Shown piece by piece: positions 52,664 through 62,734 of a DNA stretch of 64,000 nucleotides (the stretch's first letter is position 1; every line of letters starts with the position of its first letter). The notes under the pieces were generated by a model, which ran no database searches, had not been told where the DNA came from, and worked only from the letters and a program-made list of their open reading frames with translations. Origin of the DNA: Clostridia bacterium (GTDB lineage Bacteria; Bacillota; Clostridia; Oscillospirales; Acutalibacteraceae); contig JAFQSY010000049.1 of NCBI GenBank assembly GCA_017409265.1, positions 124,001 through 188,000 on the forward strand, read 5' to 3'. A program made the translations under genes and the position numbers.

Positions 52664-54598
52664 TTATCTTACCTTACTTCCTGCAGGAACTCCGTCAACA
52701 AAGATAACCTTAACATCATCTTCGCCGACATCAGCTGCAAGAATCATTCCCTGACTCTCAACGCCGCAGAGAACGGCAGGCTTGAGATTTGAAACAAGAA
52801 TAACGCTCTTGCCGATGAGTTCTTCAGGCTTATACCATTTTGCGATGCCCGATGCAACCGTTCTGGGGTCGCCCGTGCCGTCATCAAGAGTAAGCTTGAG
52901 AAGCTTCTTTGCCTTCTTTACGGGTTCACATTCGGTAATTTTAGCAACTCTGAGGTCAACCTTTGCAAAATCGTCAATTCCGATTTTTGCAACGCCCTGA
53001 ATTTCTTCCTTAAGAGGATTTACGGGGTTTGCAGCCTCTTTTGCGGCTTCAAGCTCTGCAAGCTCCTTTTCAAGGTCGATTCTGGGGAATATAATATCCC
53101 CCTTAACAACCGTATATGTTGCTTCCTTGCCGAAAACGCCGCATTCGCTCCATTTAATTTCTTCGGTGATGCCGAGCTGCTTTCTGATTTCGGGAGCAGT
53201 CGAGGGCATAAACGGTGCAATAAGAACAGAGATAATTCTGATGCTCTCACAAAGATTATACATAACCTCTGCAAGTCTTGCCTTACTCGACTCTTCCTTT
53301 GCAAGAGTCCAGGGTGCGGTTTCATCAATATATTTGTTTGTTCTTGAAATAAACTTCCAGATATTTGTAAGTGCAACAGAGAAGTTGAGCTTATCAAGCT
53401 CTTTTTCGGCATCTGCAGCAGTCTGTGCTGCAAGTGCCTTTAAATCTTCGTCAAAGTCCCCTGCTTCTCTTTCAGCAGGAACTGTTCCGCCGAAATACTT
53501 CTGTACCATGGCAACGGTTCTTGAAACGAGATTTCCGAGGTCATTTGCAAGGTCTGAATTTATACGGTTGATAAGATTTTCGTTTGAGAAAACACCGTCT
53601 GAACCGAAAGCGATTTCACGGAGAAGATAATAACGAAGCGCATCGACGCCGTATCTTTCTGCAAGAATAACGGGGTCAACAACATTACCCTTGGACTTAC
53701 TCATCTTGCCACCTTCAAGAAGCACCCAACCGTGACCGTAAATCTTTTCCGGAAGGGGCTCATCAATTGACATGAGGAATGCAGGCCAATAGATGGTATG
53801 GAAACGGATAATATCCTTGCCGATAAGGTGAACATCGGCAGGCCAGAATTTCTTATAAAGGGTATCGTCCTCCGAACCGAAGCCAAGAGCGGTTATATAG
53901 TTTGTAAGCGCATCAAGCCATACATAGATAACATGATCCTCATTAACGGGAACGGGAATACCCCACTTGAATGACGAACGGGAAACACAGAGATCCTGAA
54001 GACCGGGCTTAATGAAATTATTGACCATTTCGTTCTGTCTGCTTTGAGGCTCAATAAATCCGGGATGGTCTTCATAATATTTAAGAAGCTTATCGGCATA
54101 GGCTGACAGCTTGAAGAAATAAGCTTCTTCACGCTCTTTTGTTACAGGTCTGCCGCAATCGGGGCATTTGCCGTCAACAGCTTGTGTTTCTGTCCAGAAG
54201 GATTCGCAGGGCTTGCAGTAAAGACCTTCATAATGGCCCTTATAAATATCACCCTTTTCATACATCTTGGTGAATATCTTCTGAACTGCCTTTTCATGGT
54301 ATTCATCGGTTGTTCTGATAAATTTATCGTTAGAAATATTCATCAGATTCCAGAGATCCTTGATACCTGCAACGATTTTATCAACATACTCCTTGGGAGT
54401 CACGCCTGCTTCTTTTGCCTTATCCTCAATCTTCTGACCGTGTTCATCAGTACCTGTAAGGAAAAAGGTATCATATCCCTGGAATCGCTTGTAACGTGCC
54501 ATTGTATCGGCTGCAACGGTTGAATAAGTGTGACCGATATGAAGCTTATCCGAGGGATAATAAATAGGCGTTGTTATATAGAAAGTTTTTTTGTCCAT
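52664..54598 (-). CDS. metG: Methionyl-tRNA synthetase
   Basis: Class I synthetase charging tRNA-Met; 644 aa. HIGH-type motif DKLHIGHTYSTVAADT, zinc knuckle cysteines CKPCESFW and CPDCGRPV, and the KMSKS loop GGKMSKSKGN. The C-terminal EMAP/Trbp111 tRNA-binding domain starts near KVDLRVAKITECEPV, giving the long, self-dimerising form. It lies 23 bp after nagB; no T-box was seen here. Confidence 0.98.
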   Translation of the reverse strand: MDKKTFYITTPIYYPSDKLHIGHTYSTVAADTMARYKRFQGYDTFFLTGTDEHGQKIEDKAKEAGVTPKEYVDKIVAGIKDLWNLMNISNDKFIRTTDEYHEKAVQKIFTKMYEKGDIYKGHYEGLYCKPCESFWTETQAVDGKCPDCGRPVTKEREEAYFFKLSAYADKLLKYYEDHPGFIEPQSRQNEMVNNFIKPGLQDLCVSRSSFKWGIPVPVNEDHVIYVWLDALTNYITALGFGSEDDTLYKKFWPADVHLIGKDIIRFHTIYWPAFLMSIDEPLPEKIYGHGWVLLEGGKMSKSKGNVVDPVILAERYGVDALRYYLLREIAFGSDGVFSNENLINRINSDLANDLGNLVSRTVAMVQKYFGGTVPAEREAGDFDEDLKALAAQTAADAEKELDKLNFSVALTNIWKFISRTNKYIDETAPWTLAKEESSKARLAEVMYNLCESIRIISVLIAPFMPSTAPEIRKQLGITEEIKWSECGVFGKEATYTVVKGDIIFPRIDLEKELAELEAAKEAANPVNPLKEEIQGVAKIGIDDFAKVDLRVAKITECEPVKKAKKLLKLTLDDGTGDPRTVASGIAKWYKPEELIGKSVILVSNLKPAVLCGVESQGMILAADVGEDDVKVIFVDGVPAGSKVR

Positions 54599-54621
54599 TG
54601 TTTTTTACCTCTTTAGAAAAA

Positions 54622-55344
54622 TTAAAGGAGCGCTGCTGCAGCCTCATCAAGGAAGATAACAGCATCTTCGTGCTGCTGAAGAACAGATGCAGGACAATGA
54701 GGTGTAACGGGACCCTTAATCATAGCTTTGACTGCTTCTGCTTTTGACGCGCCTGTTGCGATAAGAACAATCTTCTTTGCCTTCATAATTGAACCGATGC
54801 CCATTGTCATTGCATATCGGGGCATGGGAATATCGTCAAAATAGATTGAGTTCGCCTCAATTGTGCTGTCTGTAAGCTTAATCTTATGACTTTCGCCTGT
54901 AAATTCATCAGCAGGCTCATTGAACGCGATGTGACCGTTTCTGCCAATGCCGAGAAGCTGAATGTCAATTCCGCCCTTTGATGCGATGTCAGCTGCATAG
55001 CGTGCGCTTTCCGCTTCGGGGTCTGCTGCATTGCCGTCAAGGAAGCCGACGTTATCAAGATTGAGGTCAAGCTTTGAGAAAAGATTCTCAATCATGAATG
55101 TGTAATAGCTGTTTTTGTGGTCTTTGGGAAGGTCGCAGTATTCGTCAAGATTGAATGTTTTAACATCTTTGAATGAAACCTTGCCTGCTGCATACTGCTC
55201 TGCAATATAGTTGTAGGTCGGCACGGGCGTTGCACCTGTTGCAAGGCCGAGAACGCAACCGGGCTTTTCATTAACAAAATCACAGAAAAGCTTACCTGCT
55301 GCCTGACCGATTTCTGCATCGTTCTTAAAAATTCTGATATCCAT
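54622..55344 (-). CDS. nagB: Glucosamine-6-phosphate deaminase
   Basis: Converts glucosamine 6-phosphate to fructose 6-phosphate and ammonia; 240 aa. Motifs LGLATGATPVPTYNYI, FNLDEYCDLP (catalytic Asp) and LLGIGRNGHIAFNEP (catalytic His/Glu) are intact. No nagA or NAG transporter is adjacent; neighbours are a Gfo/Idh oxidoreductase and metG. Confidence 0.97.
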   Translation of the reverse strand: MDIRIFKNDAEIGQAAGKLFCDFVNEKPGCVLGLATGATPVPTYNYIAEQYAAGKVSFKDVKTFNLDEYCDLPKDHKNSYYTFMIENLFSKLDLNLDNVGFLDGNAADPEAESARYAADIASKGGIDIQLLGIGRNGHIAFNEPADEFTGESHKIKLTDSTIEANSIYFDDIPMPRYAMTMGIGSIMKAKKIVLIATGASKAEAVKAMIKGPVTPHCPASVLQQHEDAVIFLDEAAAALL

Positions 55345-55361
55345 AATTAATAAACCCTCTT

Positions 55362-56426
55362 TCAGGAAATTTTTATTTCGCTATGACTGTCTGATGAATC
55401 GTAAATCGCTTGTAAAATCTTTGATGTTTCGACTGCATAGTCAATATATTGTTGGTTTTTATCGCCTGTTTTTATACATCTGATGAAATCATTGATTTCA
55501 TTTTCATACATATCTGTTTCTCTTGCAGAAACCTTTGTTTCGGTAAGCATGCCGTTTTTAACCGACCAAAGTCTGAAATCCGAGCAATAACTCAGGCGGA
55601 TACCCGCTTTATCGCCCATAAAATCTATAAACATCTCGTCTTCGCCGACATTCTGTGCCCATGCTCCGTTAAAGCTGATAACGGGACCCGTAGTTCTGAC
55701 AAGACCGACAACAGAATCGTCAACATCGTATGTTCCGTTCATATCGGCAGTTTCGGAAGCCCACATTCCTGTGTAAACATAATTTTTGATATCCTTGCCG
55801 AGCTTACAGAAAGCTTCACCCGATGCCGACAAAGGTTTCGGGTCACCGCAGCAATACATAATCAAATCAATGAAATGAACACCCCAGTCGATAAGAGCAC
55901 CGCCGCCTGATTTTGCTTTTGTTGTAAAATCTCCGCCTATGCCGGGGATTGAACGGTGCTTACGGAAGGATGCATATGCGTGATAAACCTCGCCGAGCTC
56001 ACCGGCGTCAATAAGCTCACGGATTTTCATAACATATGTGTTAAATCTGTTAACTACACCAATGTTAAGAATTTTGACTGTTTCATGGGCAACATTCTGC
56101 ATTTCAAGAGCCTCGGAAAGTATTCTTGCAGCAGGCTTTTCACAAAATACATGCTTGCCCGCCTTAAGAAAATCAATAGCTATTATTGAATGAAAATCAT
56201 TATGAGTACAAACAGAAACAGCATCAATCTCGGGATCATTGAGAAAATCATGATAATCCGCAACTGCAGTTCCGCAGCTATATTTTTCAACACATTTCTC
56301 TGCTCTTTCAAGAATAATGTCACAGAAATATTTGATTTCCACCTCTTCGTTTTTCATATAGGCGGGAATATGAGCCGCATTGGCAATGTTGCCGCAGCCG
56401 ATAACCGCAACTTTCATTTTAGACAT
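55362..56426 (-). CDS. Gfo/Idh/MocA-family oxidoreductase
   Basis: 354-aa NAD(P)-dependent sugar or inositol dehydrogenase. Rossmann motif KVAVIGCGNIANAAHIPAY, the EKP signature KHVFCEKPAARI, and the C-terminal domain with GGALIDWGVHFIDLI including the catalytic His. Substrate unknown. It is divergent from two TIM-barrel isomerase-like genes, suggesting a small sugar-catabolic unit. The start ATG 56426 follows GGAGGT at 8 bases. Confidence 0.94.
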   Translation of the reverse strand: MSKMKVAVIGCGNIANAAHIPAYMKNEEVEIKYFCDIILERAEKCVEKYSCGTAVADYHDFLNDPEIDAVSVCTHNDFHSIIAIDFLKAGKHVFCEKPAARILSEALEMQNVAHETVKILNIGVVNRFNTYVMKIRELIDAGELGEVYHAYASFRKHRSIPGIGGDFTTKAKSGGGALIDWGVHFIDLIMYCCGDPKPLSASGEAFCKLGKDIKNYVYTGMWASETADMNGTYDVDDSVVGLVRTTGPVISFNGAWAQNVGEDEMFIDFMGDKAGIRLSYCSDFRLWSVKNGMLTETKVSARETDMYENEINDFIRCIKTGDKNQQYIDYAVETSKILQAIYDSSDSHSEIKIS

Positions 56427-56469
56427 TTGATAATACCTCCATTATGAAGTCTATAATAATACAAATAAT

Positions 56470-56497
56470 AATATACCACAAAAATAAAAAATGTAAA
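56470..56497 (-). promoter_or_regulatory. Candidate promoter of the Gfo/Idh operon
   Basis: On the minus strand TTTACA (56492-56497) and TATATT (56470-56475) with a 16-bp spacer, in the 156-bp divergent gap. Confidence 0.5.
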
Positions 56498-56515
56498 GTT
56501 AATTATAAAAAAAAC

Positions 56516-56544
56516 TTGCTAAATGATGCAATGTTTGTTATCAT
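56516..56544 (+). promoter_or_regulatory. Candidate promoter of the TIM-barrel gene pair
   Basis: TTGCTA (56516-56521) and TATCAT (56539-56544) with a 17-bp spacer, 38 bp before the first gene, which has an AAAAGGAG ribosome site. Confidence 0.5.
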
Positions 56545-56582
56545 TAATTTAAAACATAAACTTTTAAAAAGGAGTTTTTAAT

Positions 56583-57425
56583 ATGGGCAGATTTCCTATC
56601 GGTGTTATCATCGACAGCTTCAGAACAGACATCACAACTGCAGTAAAAAAAGCAGCTTCAGTAGGTGCGCAAGGACTTCAGGTTTATGCAACCCGAGGTG
56701 AAATGGCTCCTGAAAACATGACTGCTGCAAAAATTGCCGATTTCAAAAAGCTTGTTTCGGATAACGGACTTGTTATCTCCGCTCTCTGCGGCGACCTCGG
56801 CGGCGGCGGATTCAGCTTTGCTGACAGAAACCCCGAAAAGATTGAAAAATCAAAGAGAATTATCGACCTTGCAAAAGAGCTTGATACCAATGTTGTTACA
56901 ACACACATCGGCGTTGTTCCCGAAGATAAAAATCACGACAGATACAAAGTTATGCAGGAAGCATGCTTTGAGCTTTCAAGATACGCAGACAGCATCGGCG
57001 CTCACTTTGCAATTGAAACAGGTCCAGAAACCTCGGCAAATCTTAAGGAATTTCTTGATTCTCTCGGCTCAACAGGCGTTGGTGTTAACCTTGACCCCGC
57101 AAACCTTGTTATGGTAACCGGCGACGACCCCGTTAAAGCAGTTTATAATCTTCAGAGATACATAGTTCACACCCATGCAAAAGACGGAAAACAGATTTTT
57201 TATAAGGATCCTGAGATTGTTTACGGACTTAAGAAAGATGTTATAATAACAGAAGACTCATTTATTGAAGTTCCTCTCGGTGAAGGCAGCGTTAAGTGGG
57301 TTGAATACCTCAATGCACTCGAAGATATCGGATATAAGGGCTTTCTTACAATCGAGAGAGAAGTTGGCGACGACCCCGAAAAGGATATCAGATGCGCAGT
57401 TGAATTTCTTAAGAAACTCGGTTAA
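56583..57425 (+). CDS. Xylose-isomerase-like TIM-barrel sugar isomerase/epimerase
   Basis: 280-aa AP_endonuclease_2 superfamily protein. Metal-site acidic and histidine residues occur in VVTTHIGVVP, FAIETGPET, VGVNLDPANLVM, YIVHTHAKDGKQI and FLTIEREVGDD. Probably an isomerase, epimerase or dehydratase acting on a sugar or inositol derivative. It pairs with the next gene and lies divergent to the Gfo/Idh oxidoreductase. Confidence 0.9.
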   Translation: MGRFPIGVIIDSFRTDITTAVKKAASVGAQGLQVYATRGEMAPENMTAAKIADFKKLVSDNGLVISALCGDLGGGGFSFADRNPEKIEKSKRIIDLAKELDTNVVTTHIGVVPEDKNHDRYKVMQEACFELSRYADSIGAHFAIETGPETSANLKEFLDSLGSTGVGVNLDPANLVMVTGDDPVKAVYNLQRYIVHTHAKDGKQIFYKDPEIVYGLKKDVIITEDSFIEVPLGEGSVKWVEYLNALEDIGYKGFLTIEREVGDDPEKDIRCAVEFLKKLG

Positions 57426-57440
57426 TCAAGGAGATAAAAA

Positions 57441-58307
57441 ATGAAGATCGGCGTAAGCAGTTACAGCTTTCAACAGCTTATCTCTTCGGGCAAAGAAACT
57501 CAGATAAGCATAATGAAAAAAGCAAAAGAAATGGGCTTTGACGGCATTGAATTTATTGATCTCTCCCCTGCTGACGGAGTCAGCGAAACAAAATATGCCG
57601 AAATGATAAGGGAAGAAAGCGAAAAGCTTTCGCTTCCCGTTACGGCATACACAATTTCGGCAAACCTACTTAAAGACACAGATCTTGATGCAGAGGTTGA
57701 ACGAATTTACCGAAAAGTTGATGTTGCAGAAATCCTGGGAGCAAAATTCATGCGTCATGATGCGGCATGGGGTATGCCCGATAATCTCAAATCAAGCGCA
57801 AGCTTTGAGCAGATTCTTCCCTCTCTCGTTGACGGTTGCAAAAGAGTTACCGAATACGCAAAAGAAAAAGATATCGTTACTTCCATTGAAAATCACGGTT
57901 ATTTCTGTCAAGACAGCGAACGTGTTGAAAAGATAATAACAGGCGTCGCAAACCCGAACTTCGGCGTTCTTCTCGACATAGGCAACTTCTGCTGTGTTGA
58001 CGAAAACAGCGCACATGCAACCGGCAGACTTGCTCCGTATATAAAGCATATTCATGCAAAGGATTTTCACATAAAGAGCGGTAACGGGATCAATCCCGGC
58101 AAAGGATTTTTTAAATCCAGAGGCGGAAATTATTTAAGAGGCTCGATAATCGGTCACGGCGATATTCCGGTTATGCAGTGCCTTTCAATTGCCAAAAATG
58201 CCGGATATGACGGCTGGGTAAGCATTGAATTTGAAGGGCTTGAAAACTGCCTTGACGGCATAGAAATCGGACTTGAGAATCTTAAAAGAATGATTGAAAT
58301 GATATAA
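57441..58307 (+). CDS. Second TIM-barrel sugar isomerase/epimerase
   Basis: 288-aa relative of the preceding gene, same superfamily: FDGIEFIDLSPADG, VTSIENHGYFCQ, FGVLLDIGNFCCVD, YIKHIHAKDFHIKSG and WVSIEFEGLENCLDG. The two proteins are only distantly similar, so this is not a recent duplication. It follows after 15 bp and the two may act in sequence on one substrate. Confidence 0.9.
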   Translation: MKIGVSSYSFQQLISSGKETQISIMKKAKEMGFDGIEFIDLSPADGVSETKYAEMIREESEKLSLPVTAYTISANLLKDTDLDAEVERIYRKVDVAEILGAKFMRHDAAWGMPDNLKSSASFEQILPSLVDGCKRVTEYAKEKDIVTSIENHGYFCQDSERVEKIITGVANPNFGVLLDIGNFCCVDENSAHATGRLAPYIKHIHAKDFHIKSGNGINPGKGFFKSRGGNYLRGSIIGHGDIPVMQCLSIAKNAGYDGWVSIEFEGLENCLDGIEIGLENLKRMIEMI

Positions 58308-58348
58308 AAACTACAAACAACTCTCTGACGTGCCAACGCAAAAAAATC

Positions 58349-58376
58349 TTGACAAATAATCAAAGTATGTTATAAT
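58349..58376 (+). promoter_or_regulatory. Sigma-A promoter of the V-ATPase operon
   Basis: Perfect TTGACA (58349-58354) and TATAAT (58371-58376), 16-bp spacer, the best promoter match in the window. Transcription should start near 58383. Confidence 0.9.
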
Positions 58377-58393
58377 GTTATAAATTGATATTT

Positions 58394-58442
58394 AAGGGAA
58401 CCAGCTGACTGCAGAGGACGTTGGTTCCCTTATGTGTTTTTT
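58394..58442 (+). promoter_or_regulatory. Leader hairpin/attenuator of the V-ATPase operon
   Basis: AAGGGAACCA (58394-58403) and TGGTTCCCTT (58422-58431) form a perfect 10-bp stem with an 18-base loop. A short spacer and six Ts (58437-58442) follow, all between the promoter and the first gene. It looks like an intrinsic terminator inside the leader, so it may be an attenuator or small riboswitch. No known class was recognised. Confidence 0.6.
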
Positions 58443-58490
58443 AGAATTTTATTACTGAATATCATAATAAATTTAAAAAGGAGAAGTATT

Positions 58491-59099
58491 ATGGAAGTGC
58501 AACTTCAGGAACTTATTGAGCAGATTAAAAAAGACGGTGTAGAGGCGGCTGAAACAGAAGCTGAATCTATACTTAAGTCTGCAAAATCCGAAGCCGAAAA
58601 AATCATCTCTGATGCTAAAACACAGGCTGATAAGATGATTGCTGATGCAAAATTTGAAAATGCAAAAACAGTTAAATCGGGTGAAGATGCTATCCGTCAG
58701 GCAGGTCGCAACCTGCTTATCTCTTTCAGAGAAAGCGTAGCAAGAGAGCTCAAGGCGATTGTCGGCAATAATGTTAATGATGTTTATTCATCAGATGCAT
58801 TTGCAAAGCTCATCATCAATGCAGTTGAATGCTGGGCTGGTAAAACCGAAGCTGATGACATATCCGTTATTCTTAACAGCAATGACCTTGCAAAGCTCGA
58901 AGAGGCACTTCTTGCAGAGCTTAAGGCAAAGATGCTCGGCGGTGTTACTCTTAAAGCAAACGATAATTTTGACGGCGGATTCCGTATTGCTGTTAATAAC
59001 GGTGCGGTCTATTACGATTATTCCGCAGAGTCTGTTACTGATATGCTGTCAAATTATCTCAGCCCCAAGGTTACAGCACTTCTGAAAGAGGCTGAATAA
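58491..59099 (+). CDS. atpE: V-type ATPase subunit E
   Basis: Peripheral stalk subunit of the V/A-type ATPase, 202 aa. The long N-terminal helix (about residues 5-75, SAKSEAEKIISDAKTQADKM) is a right-handed coiled coil, followed by a globular head. The start is ATG 58491 with AAAGGAG upstream; the longer open frame upstream overlaps the leader hairpin and is not coding. Confidence 0.92.
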   Translation: MEVQLQELIEQIKKDGVEAAETEAESILKSAKSEAEKIISDAKTQADKMIADAKFENAKTVKSGEDAIRQAGRNLLISFRESVARELKAIVGNNVNDVYSSDAFAKLIINAVECWAGKTEADDISVILNSNDLAKLEEALLAELKAKMLGGVTLKANDNFDGGFRIAVNNGAVYYDYSAESVTDMLSNYLSPKVTALLKEAE

Positions 59100-59101
59100 C
59101 T

Positions 59102-59659
59102 ATGGCTGAATATTATCTGATATCTCAATTACCGTCACTTGATGGTATCAACGAAAACGCTTCTCTTCCCATAACATCGGAGAGGTTTGCTGAACTTTGT
59201 CAGAGGTTTCTCGGCAAAAAAGCGCAGGGTGAATTAGAAAAATTAACTCTTGTCCCTCCGCAAATTCACGAAAAATCATCATCTGCACTAATTGAAAAAT
59301 GGAATGAAGGGGAACGCAATCTGCGTCTTGCACTCGCAAGGTTTCGTGCGGATAAATTGAATAAGCATTTTGAGGCAGAAATCCAATCATTCCCTGCTGA
59401 ACTTTTGCATACGGTGCGTGCAGCCGTTGAAATTGAAAGTCCTATGGAAGCGGAAAAATTTCTTAACCGCTACCGTCTTGATTTTCTTGAAACGATCAGA
59501 CCGATGGATTCGTTTTCTGAAGAATTTGTGTTCTATTATGGACTGAAACTGAAGCTCATTGAGCGCATAAGAAAATTTGATTCGGAAAGCGGAGAAAACT
59601 CATACAGAAATATATATGACTCCATTATGAATGGGGACAGATCGGAGGTTATACAATGA
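59102..59659 (+). CDS. V-ATPase-associated DUF2764 protein
   Basis: 185-aa protein beginning MAEYYLISQLPSLDG, the signature of the DUF2764 family. In Chlamydia, Borrelia and Bacteroides this family sits between atpE and atpA, as here. No subunit C or F gene lies among the V-ATPase genes visible in the window, so this protein may take over a central-stalk role; that is inference. It starts 2 bp after atpE and overlaps atpA by 4 bases. Confidence 0.85.
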   Translation: MAEYYLISQLPSLDGINENASLPITSERFAELCQRFLGKKAQGELEKLTLVPPQIHEKSSSALIEKWNEGERNLRLALARFRADKLNKHFEAEIQSFPAELLHTVRAAVEIESPMEAEKFLNRYRLDFLETIRPMDSFSEEFVFYYGLKLKLIERIRKFDSESGENSYRNIYDSIMNGDRSEVIQ

Positions 59660-61425
59660 CCGAAAACAAAGGTAAGGTAGTAAGCATTAACGGAAACCTT
59701 ATATCCGTAAGGTTTGACGGCAATGTTTCAATGAACGAAATTTGCTATGTTAATGTTGACAATACAAAACTTAAAAGTGAGGTTATCCGTATCCGCGGAG
59801 ATATCGCACAGATTCAGGTTTATGAAATGACGGGCAGCATAAAATGCGGAGATGACGTTGATTTTACGGGCGAGATGCTCTCCGCACAGCTTGGCCCGGG
59901 ACTTCTCGGCCAGATTTATGACGGATTGCAGAATCCTCTGCCTGTGTTGGCAGAGCAGGCTGGCTGGTTTCTTGAAAGAGGGATCTACGCTGACGGACTC
60001 AACGCCGATAAGAAATGGGAGTTTACTCCCACGGCAAAAATCGGCGACACTCTGCGCGCAGGTGAATATATAGGCACAGTTCCCGAAGGACCCTTTACAC
60101 ACAAAATTTTCGTTCCGTTTTATCTTCTCGGTAACTACACATTGAAATCAATCGCAGAAAAAGGTGAATACACGGTAAATGAAACCATTGCTGTTCTTGC
60201 TGATGAGAGAGGCAGAGAAATTCCCGTTTCGATGTCATTCAAGTGGCCCGTAAAACGTGCGGTAAAATGCTACAGCGAAAGATTGGCTCCCATTGAAACA
60301 ATGGAAACCAAAGTTCGCCTTATTGATTCTTTCTTCCCCGTTGCCAAAGGCGGAACTTACTGCACTCCCGGTCCCTTCGGCGCAGGCAAAACAGTTTTAC
60401 AACATACAACCTCAAAGTATGCGGATGTTGATATCGTTATCATCGCAGCCTGCGGTGAGCGAGCAGGTGAAGTTGTTGAAACCATAACCGAGTTTCCTGA
60501 GCTTACCGATCCGAAAACAGGCCGTTCACTTATGGAACGCACTATTATTATATGTAATACATCGTCTATGCCTGTTGCATCCCGTGAAGCATCGGTTTAT
60601 ACCTCGGTAACGCTTGCCGAATATTATCGTCAGATGGGTCTTAACGTTCTTCTTCTTGCTGACTCAACATCACGTTGGGCACAGGCACTGCGTGAAATGT
60701 CGGGCAGACTTGAAGAAATTCCTGGTGAAGAAGCCTTTCCCGCATATCTTGAATCATATATTGCTGCTTTCTATGAAAGAGCAGGTTGCGTGCGTCTTCC
60801 CGACGGAAGCAAGGGCTCGGTTACAATCGGCGGTACTGTTTCTCCCGCAGGCGGCAACTTTGAAGAACCAGTAACGCAGGCAACTCTTAAAGTTGTCGGT
60901 GCATTCCACGGCTTATCCCGTGAGCGCTCGGATGCAAGAAAATATCCGGCAATCGACCCTCTTATTTCGTGGTCAAAATACAGGACCGTTACAGACTCCG
61001 CAAAATCGGCTTTCTGCAAAAACATCCTTCTTCACGGTGACGAAATCGGCTCAATGATGAAGGTTGTCGGTGAAGAAGGCACAAGCCTTGCCGACTACAT
61101 TGCGTATCTTAAATCAGAAATGCTTGATTCCGTTTATCTTCAGCAGAACTCATTTGATTTGGTTGATGCAAACTGCGGCACAGCTCGCCAGCGTTATGTT
61201 ACGGACAAACTGATATATGTTCTCGGCAGCGAATATGCGCTTGAAAACAAAGATGACGCACGAAGCTTTTTCAACCGTATGCGTCAGAAATTCATTGACT
61301 GGAATTATACAGAATTTGAAAGCGAAGCTTTTGCAAAGGCAGAGAGCGAAATTGACGCGATGTATGCCGACGGTAAGGGTAAAACTAACCGCGAAGCAGA
61401 GCTTTTGTTAAAGGGTGGTGAGTGA
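59656..61425 (+). CDS. atpA: V-type ATPase catalytic subunit A
   Basis: Catalytic nucleotide-binding subunit, 589 aa. Walker [20 protein letters not shown], Walker B-type [17 protein letters not shown], and the subunit-A-specific bulge domain with [16 protein letters not shown]. It hydrolyses or makes ATP coupled to ion flow through the membrane ring. Confidence 0.97.
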   Translation: MTENKGKVVSINGNLISVRFDGNVSMNEICYVNVDNTKLKSEVIRIRGDIAQIQVYEMTGSIKCGDDVDFTGEMLSAQLGPGLLGQIYDGLQNPLPVLAEQAGWFLERGIYADGLNADKKWEFTPTAKIGDTLRAGEYIGTVPEGPFTHKIFVPFYLLGNYTLKSIAEKGEYTVNETIAVLADERGREIPVSMSFKWPVKRAVKCYSERLAPIETMETKVRLIDSFFPVAKGGTYCTPGPFGAGKTVLQHTTSKYADVDIVIIAACGERAGEVVETITEFPELTDPKTGRSLMERTIIICNTSSMPVASREASVYTSVTLAEYYRQMGLNVLLLADSTSRWAQALREMSGRLEEIPGEEAFPAYLESYIAAFYERAGCVRLPDGSKGSVTIGGTVSPAGGNFEEPVTQATLKVVGAFHGLSRERSDARKYPAIDPLISWSKYRTVTDSAKSAFCKNILLHGDEIGSMMKVVGEEGTSLADYIAYLKSEMLDSVYLQQNSFDLVDANCGTARQRYVTDKLIYVLGSEYALENKDDARSFFNRMRQKFIDWNYTEFESEAFAKAESEIDAMYADGKGKTNREAELLLKGGE

Positions 61426-61427
61426 GA

Positions 61428-62723
61428 ATGAATAAAGTTTTTAACAGAATCGAGTCCATTACGGGCAACGTTATTACCGTCAGAGCAGAGGGTGTCAGAT
61501 ACCGCGAACTTGCACAGATTAACACCCGTTTCGGCAAATCTCTTGCCGAAGTAAACAAAATTGACGGAGAACTTGTTTCACTTCAGGTTTTTGCAGGCGG
61601 TCAGGGTATTTCAACAGGTGACGAAGTCCGCTTTCTGGGGCATGAAATGCGTGTTTCATTCAGCGAAGACCTTCTTGGCAGAATTTTCAACGGTTCAGGT
61701 GAGCCGAGAGATAAAGGCCCTGCACTCACCGATAATATGAAAGCTATCGGCGGTCCGTCGGTCAATCCAACAAAGCGTATTCTTGCCAACCGTATGATGA
61801 GAACAAACATTCCGATGATTGATATGTTCAACACTCTTGTTGTTTCACAGAAGCTTCCGATATTCTCAATTTCGGGTGAACCCTATAATCAGCTTCTTGC
61901 AAGAATTGCTCTTCAGGCTGAAGCTGATGTTATTGTCCTCGGCGGTATGGGTCTTAAATATGACGATTTTCTCTATTTCAAAGAGGAACTTTCAAACGGC
62001 GGAGCTTTAAGCAAAACGGTTATGTTTATCCATACTGCATCCGACCCCACCGTTGAATGCATGATGATTCCAGATATGGCACTTGCGGTTGCAGAACAGT
62101 TTGCTTTGCAGGATAAAGACGTTTTGGTACTTCTCACCGACATGACGAACTTTGCCGATGCAATGAAAGAAATTGCCATCACGCAAGAGCAGGTACCCTC
62201 AAACCGCGGATATCCCGGCGACCTTTATTCACAGCTTGCTTCCCGCTACGAAAAAGCGGTTGACTTTGATGACTCGGGCTCCGTTACCGTTCTTGCGGTC
62301 ACAACAATGCCCGGTGACGATGTAACGCACCCCGTTCCCGATAACACAGGCTACATTACCGAAGGTCAGTATTATCTTAAGGGCGGTCGCATTGAACCCT
62401 TCGGTTCTCTTTCACGTCTCAAGCAGAACGTTAACGGCAAAACCCGTAAAGACCACCGTGCGCTCATGGATGCAATGATCCGTATGTATTCTTCATATAA
62501 AGAAACATTGGAAAAGAAGAATATGGGCTTTGCAATGACACGCTGGGATGAAAAATTGCTCAAATACGGTCAGCTTTTCGAAAACAAGCTTATGGATTTA
62601 TCAGTCAATCTTTCTCTTGAAGAGGCTCTTGACCTCGGCTGGGAAATCCTTGCAGAATGCTTCGAAAAGGATGAAACAGGCATTAAATCCGACCTTACAG
62701 ATGAGTTCTGGCCCGTCAGATAA
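61428..62723 (+). CDS. atpB: V-type ATPase subunit B
   Basis: Non-catalytic nucleotide-binding subunit, 431 aa. Motifs: [36 protein letters not shown] (lacks the catalytic P-loop lysine, as expected) and [18 protein letters not shown] 61428 is chosen; a GTG at 61422 overlaps the atpA stop. Confidence 0.97.
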   Translation: MNKVFNRIESITGNVITVRAEGVRYRELAQINTRFGKSLAEVNKIDGELVSLQVFAGGQGISTGDEVRFLGHEMRVSFSEDLLGRIFNGSGEPRDKGPALTDNMKAIGGPSVNPTKRILANRMMRTNIPMIDMFNTLVVSQKLPIFSISGEPYNQLLARIALQAEADVIVLGGMGLKYDDFLYFKEELSNGGALSKTVMFIHTASDPTVECMMIPDMALAVAEQFALQDKDVLVLLTDMTNFADAMKEIAITQEQVPSNRGYPGDLYSQLASRYEKAVDFDDSGSVTVLAVTTMPGDDVTHPVPDNTGYITEGQYYLKGGRIEPFGSLSRLKQNVNGKTRKDHRALMDAMIRMYSSYKETLEKKNMGFAMTRWDEKLLKYGQLFENKLMDLSVNLSLEEALDLGWEILAECFEKDETGIKSDLTDEFWPVR

Positions 62724-62734
62724 GGAGGATTGAA

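Noticed and set aside
58434-58490. Upstream extension of V-ATPase subunit E
   Set aside because: It begins at the leader hairpin tail, lacks a ribosome site and is not part of the family.
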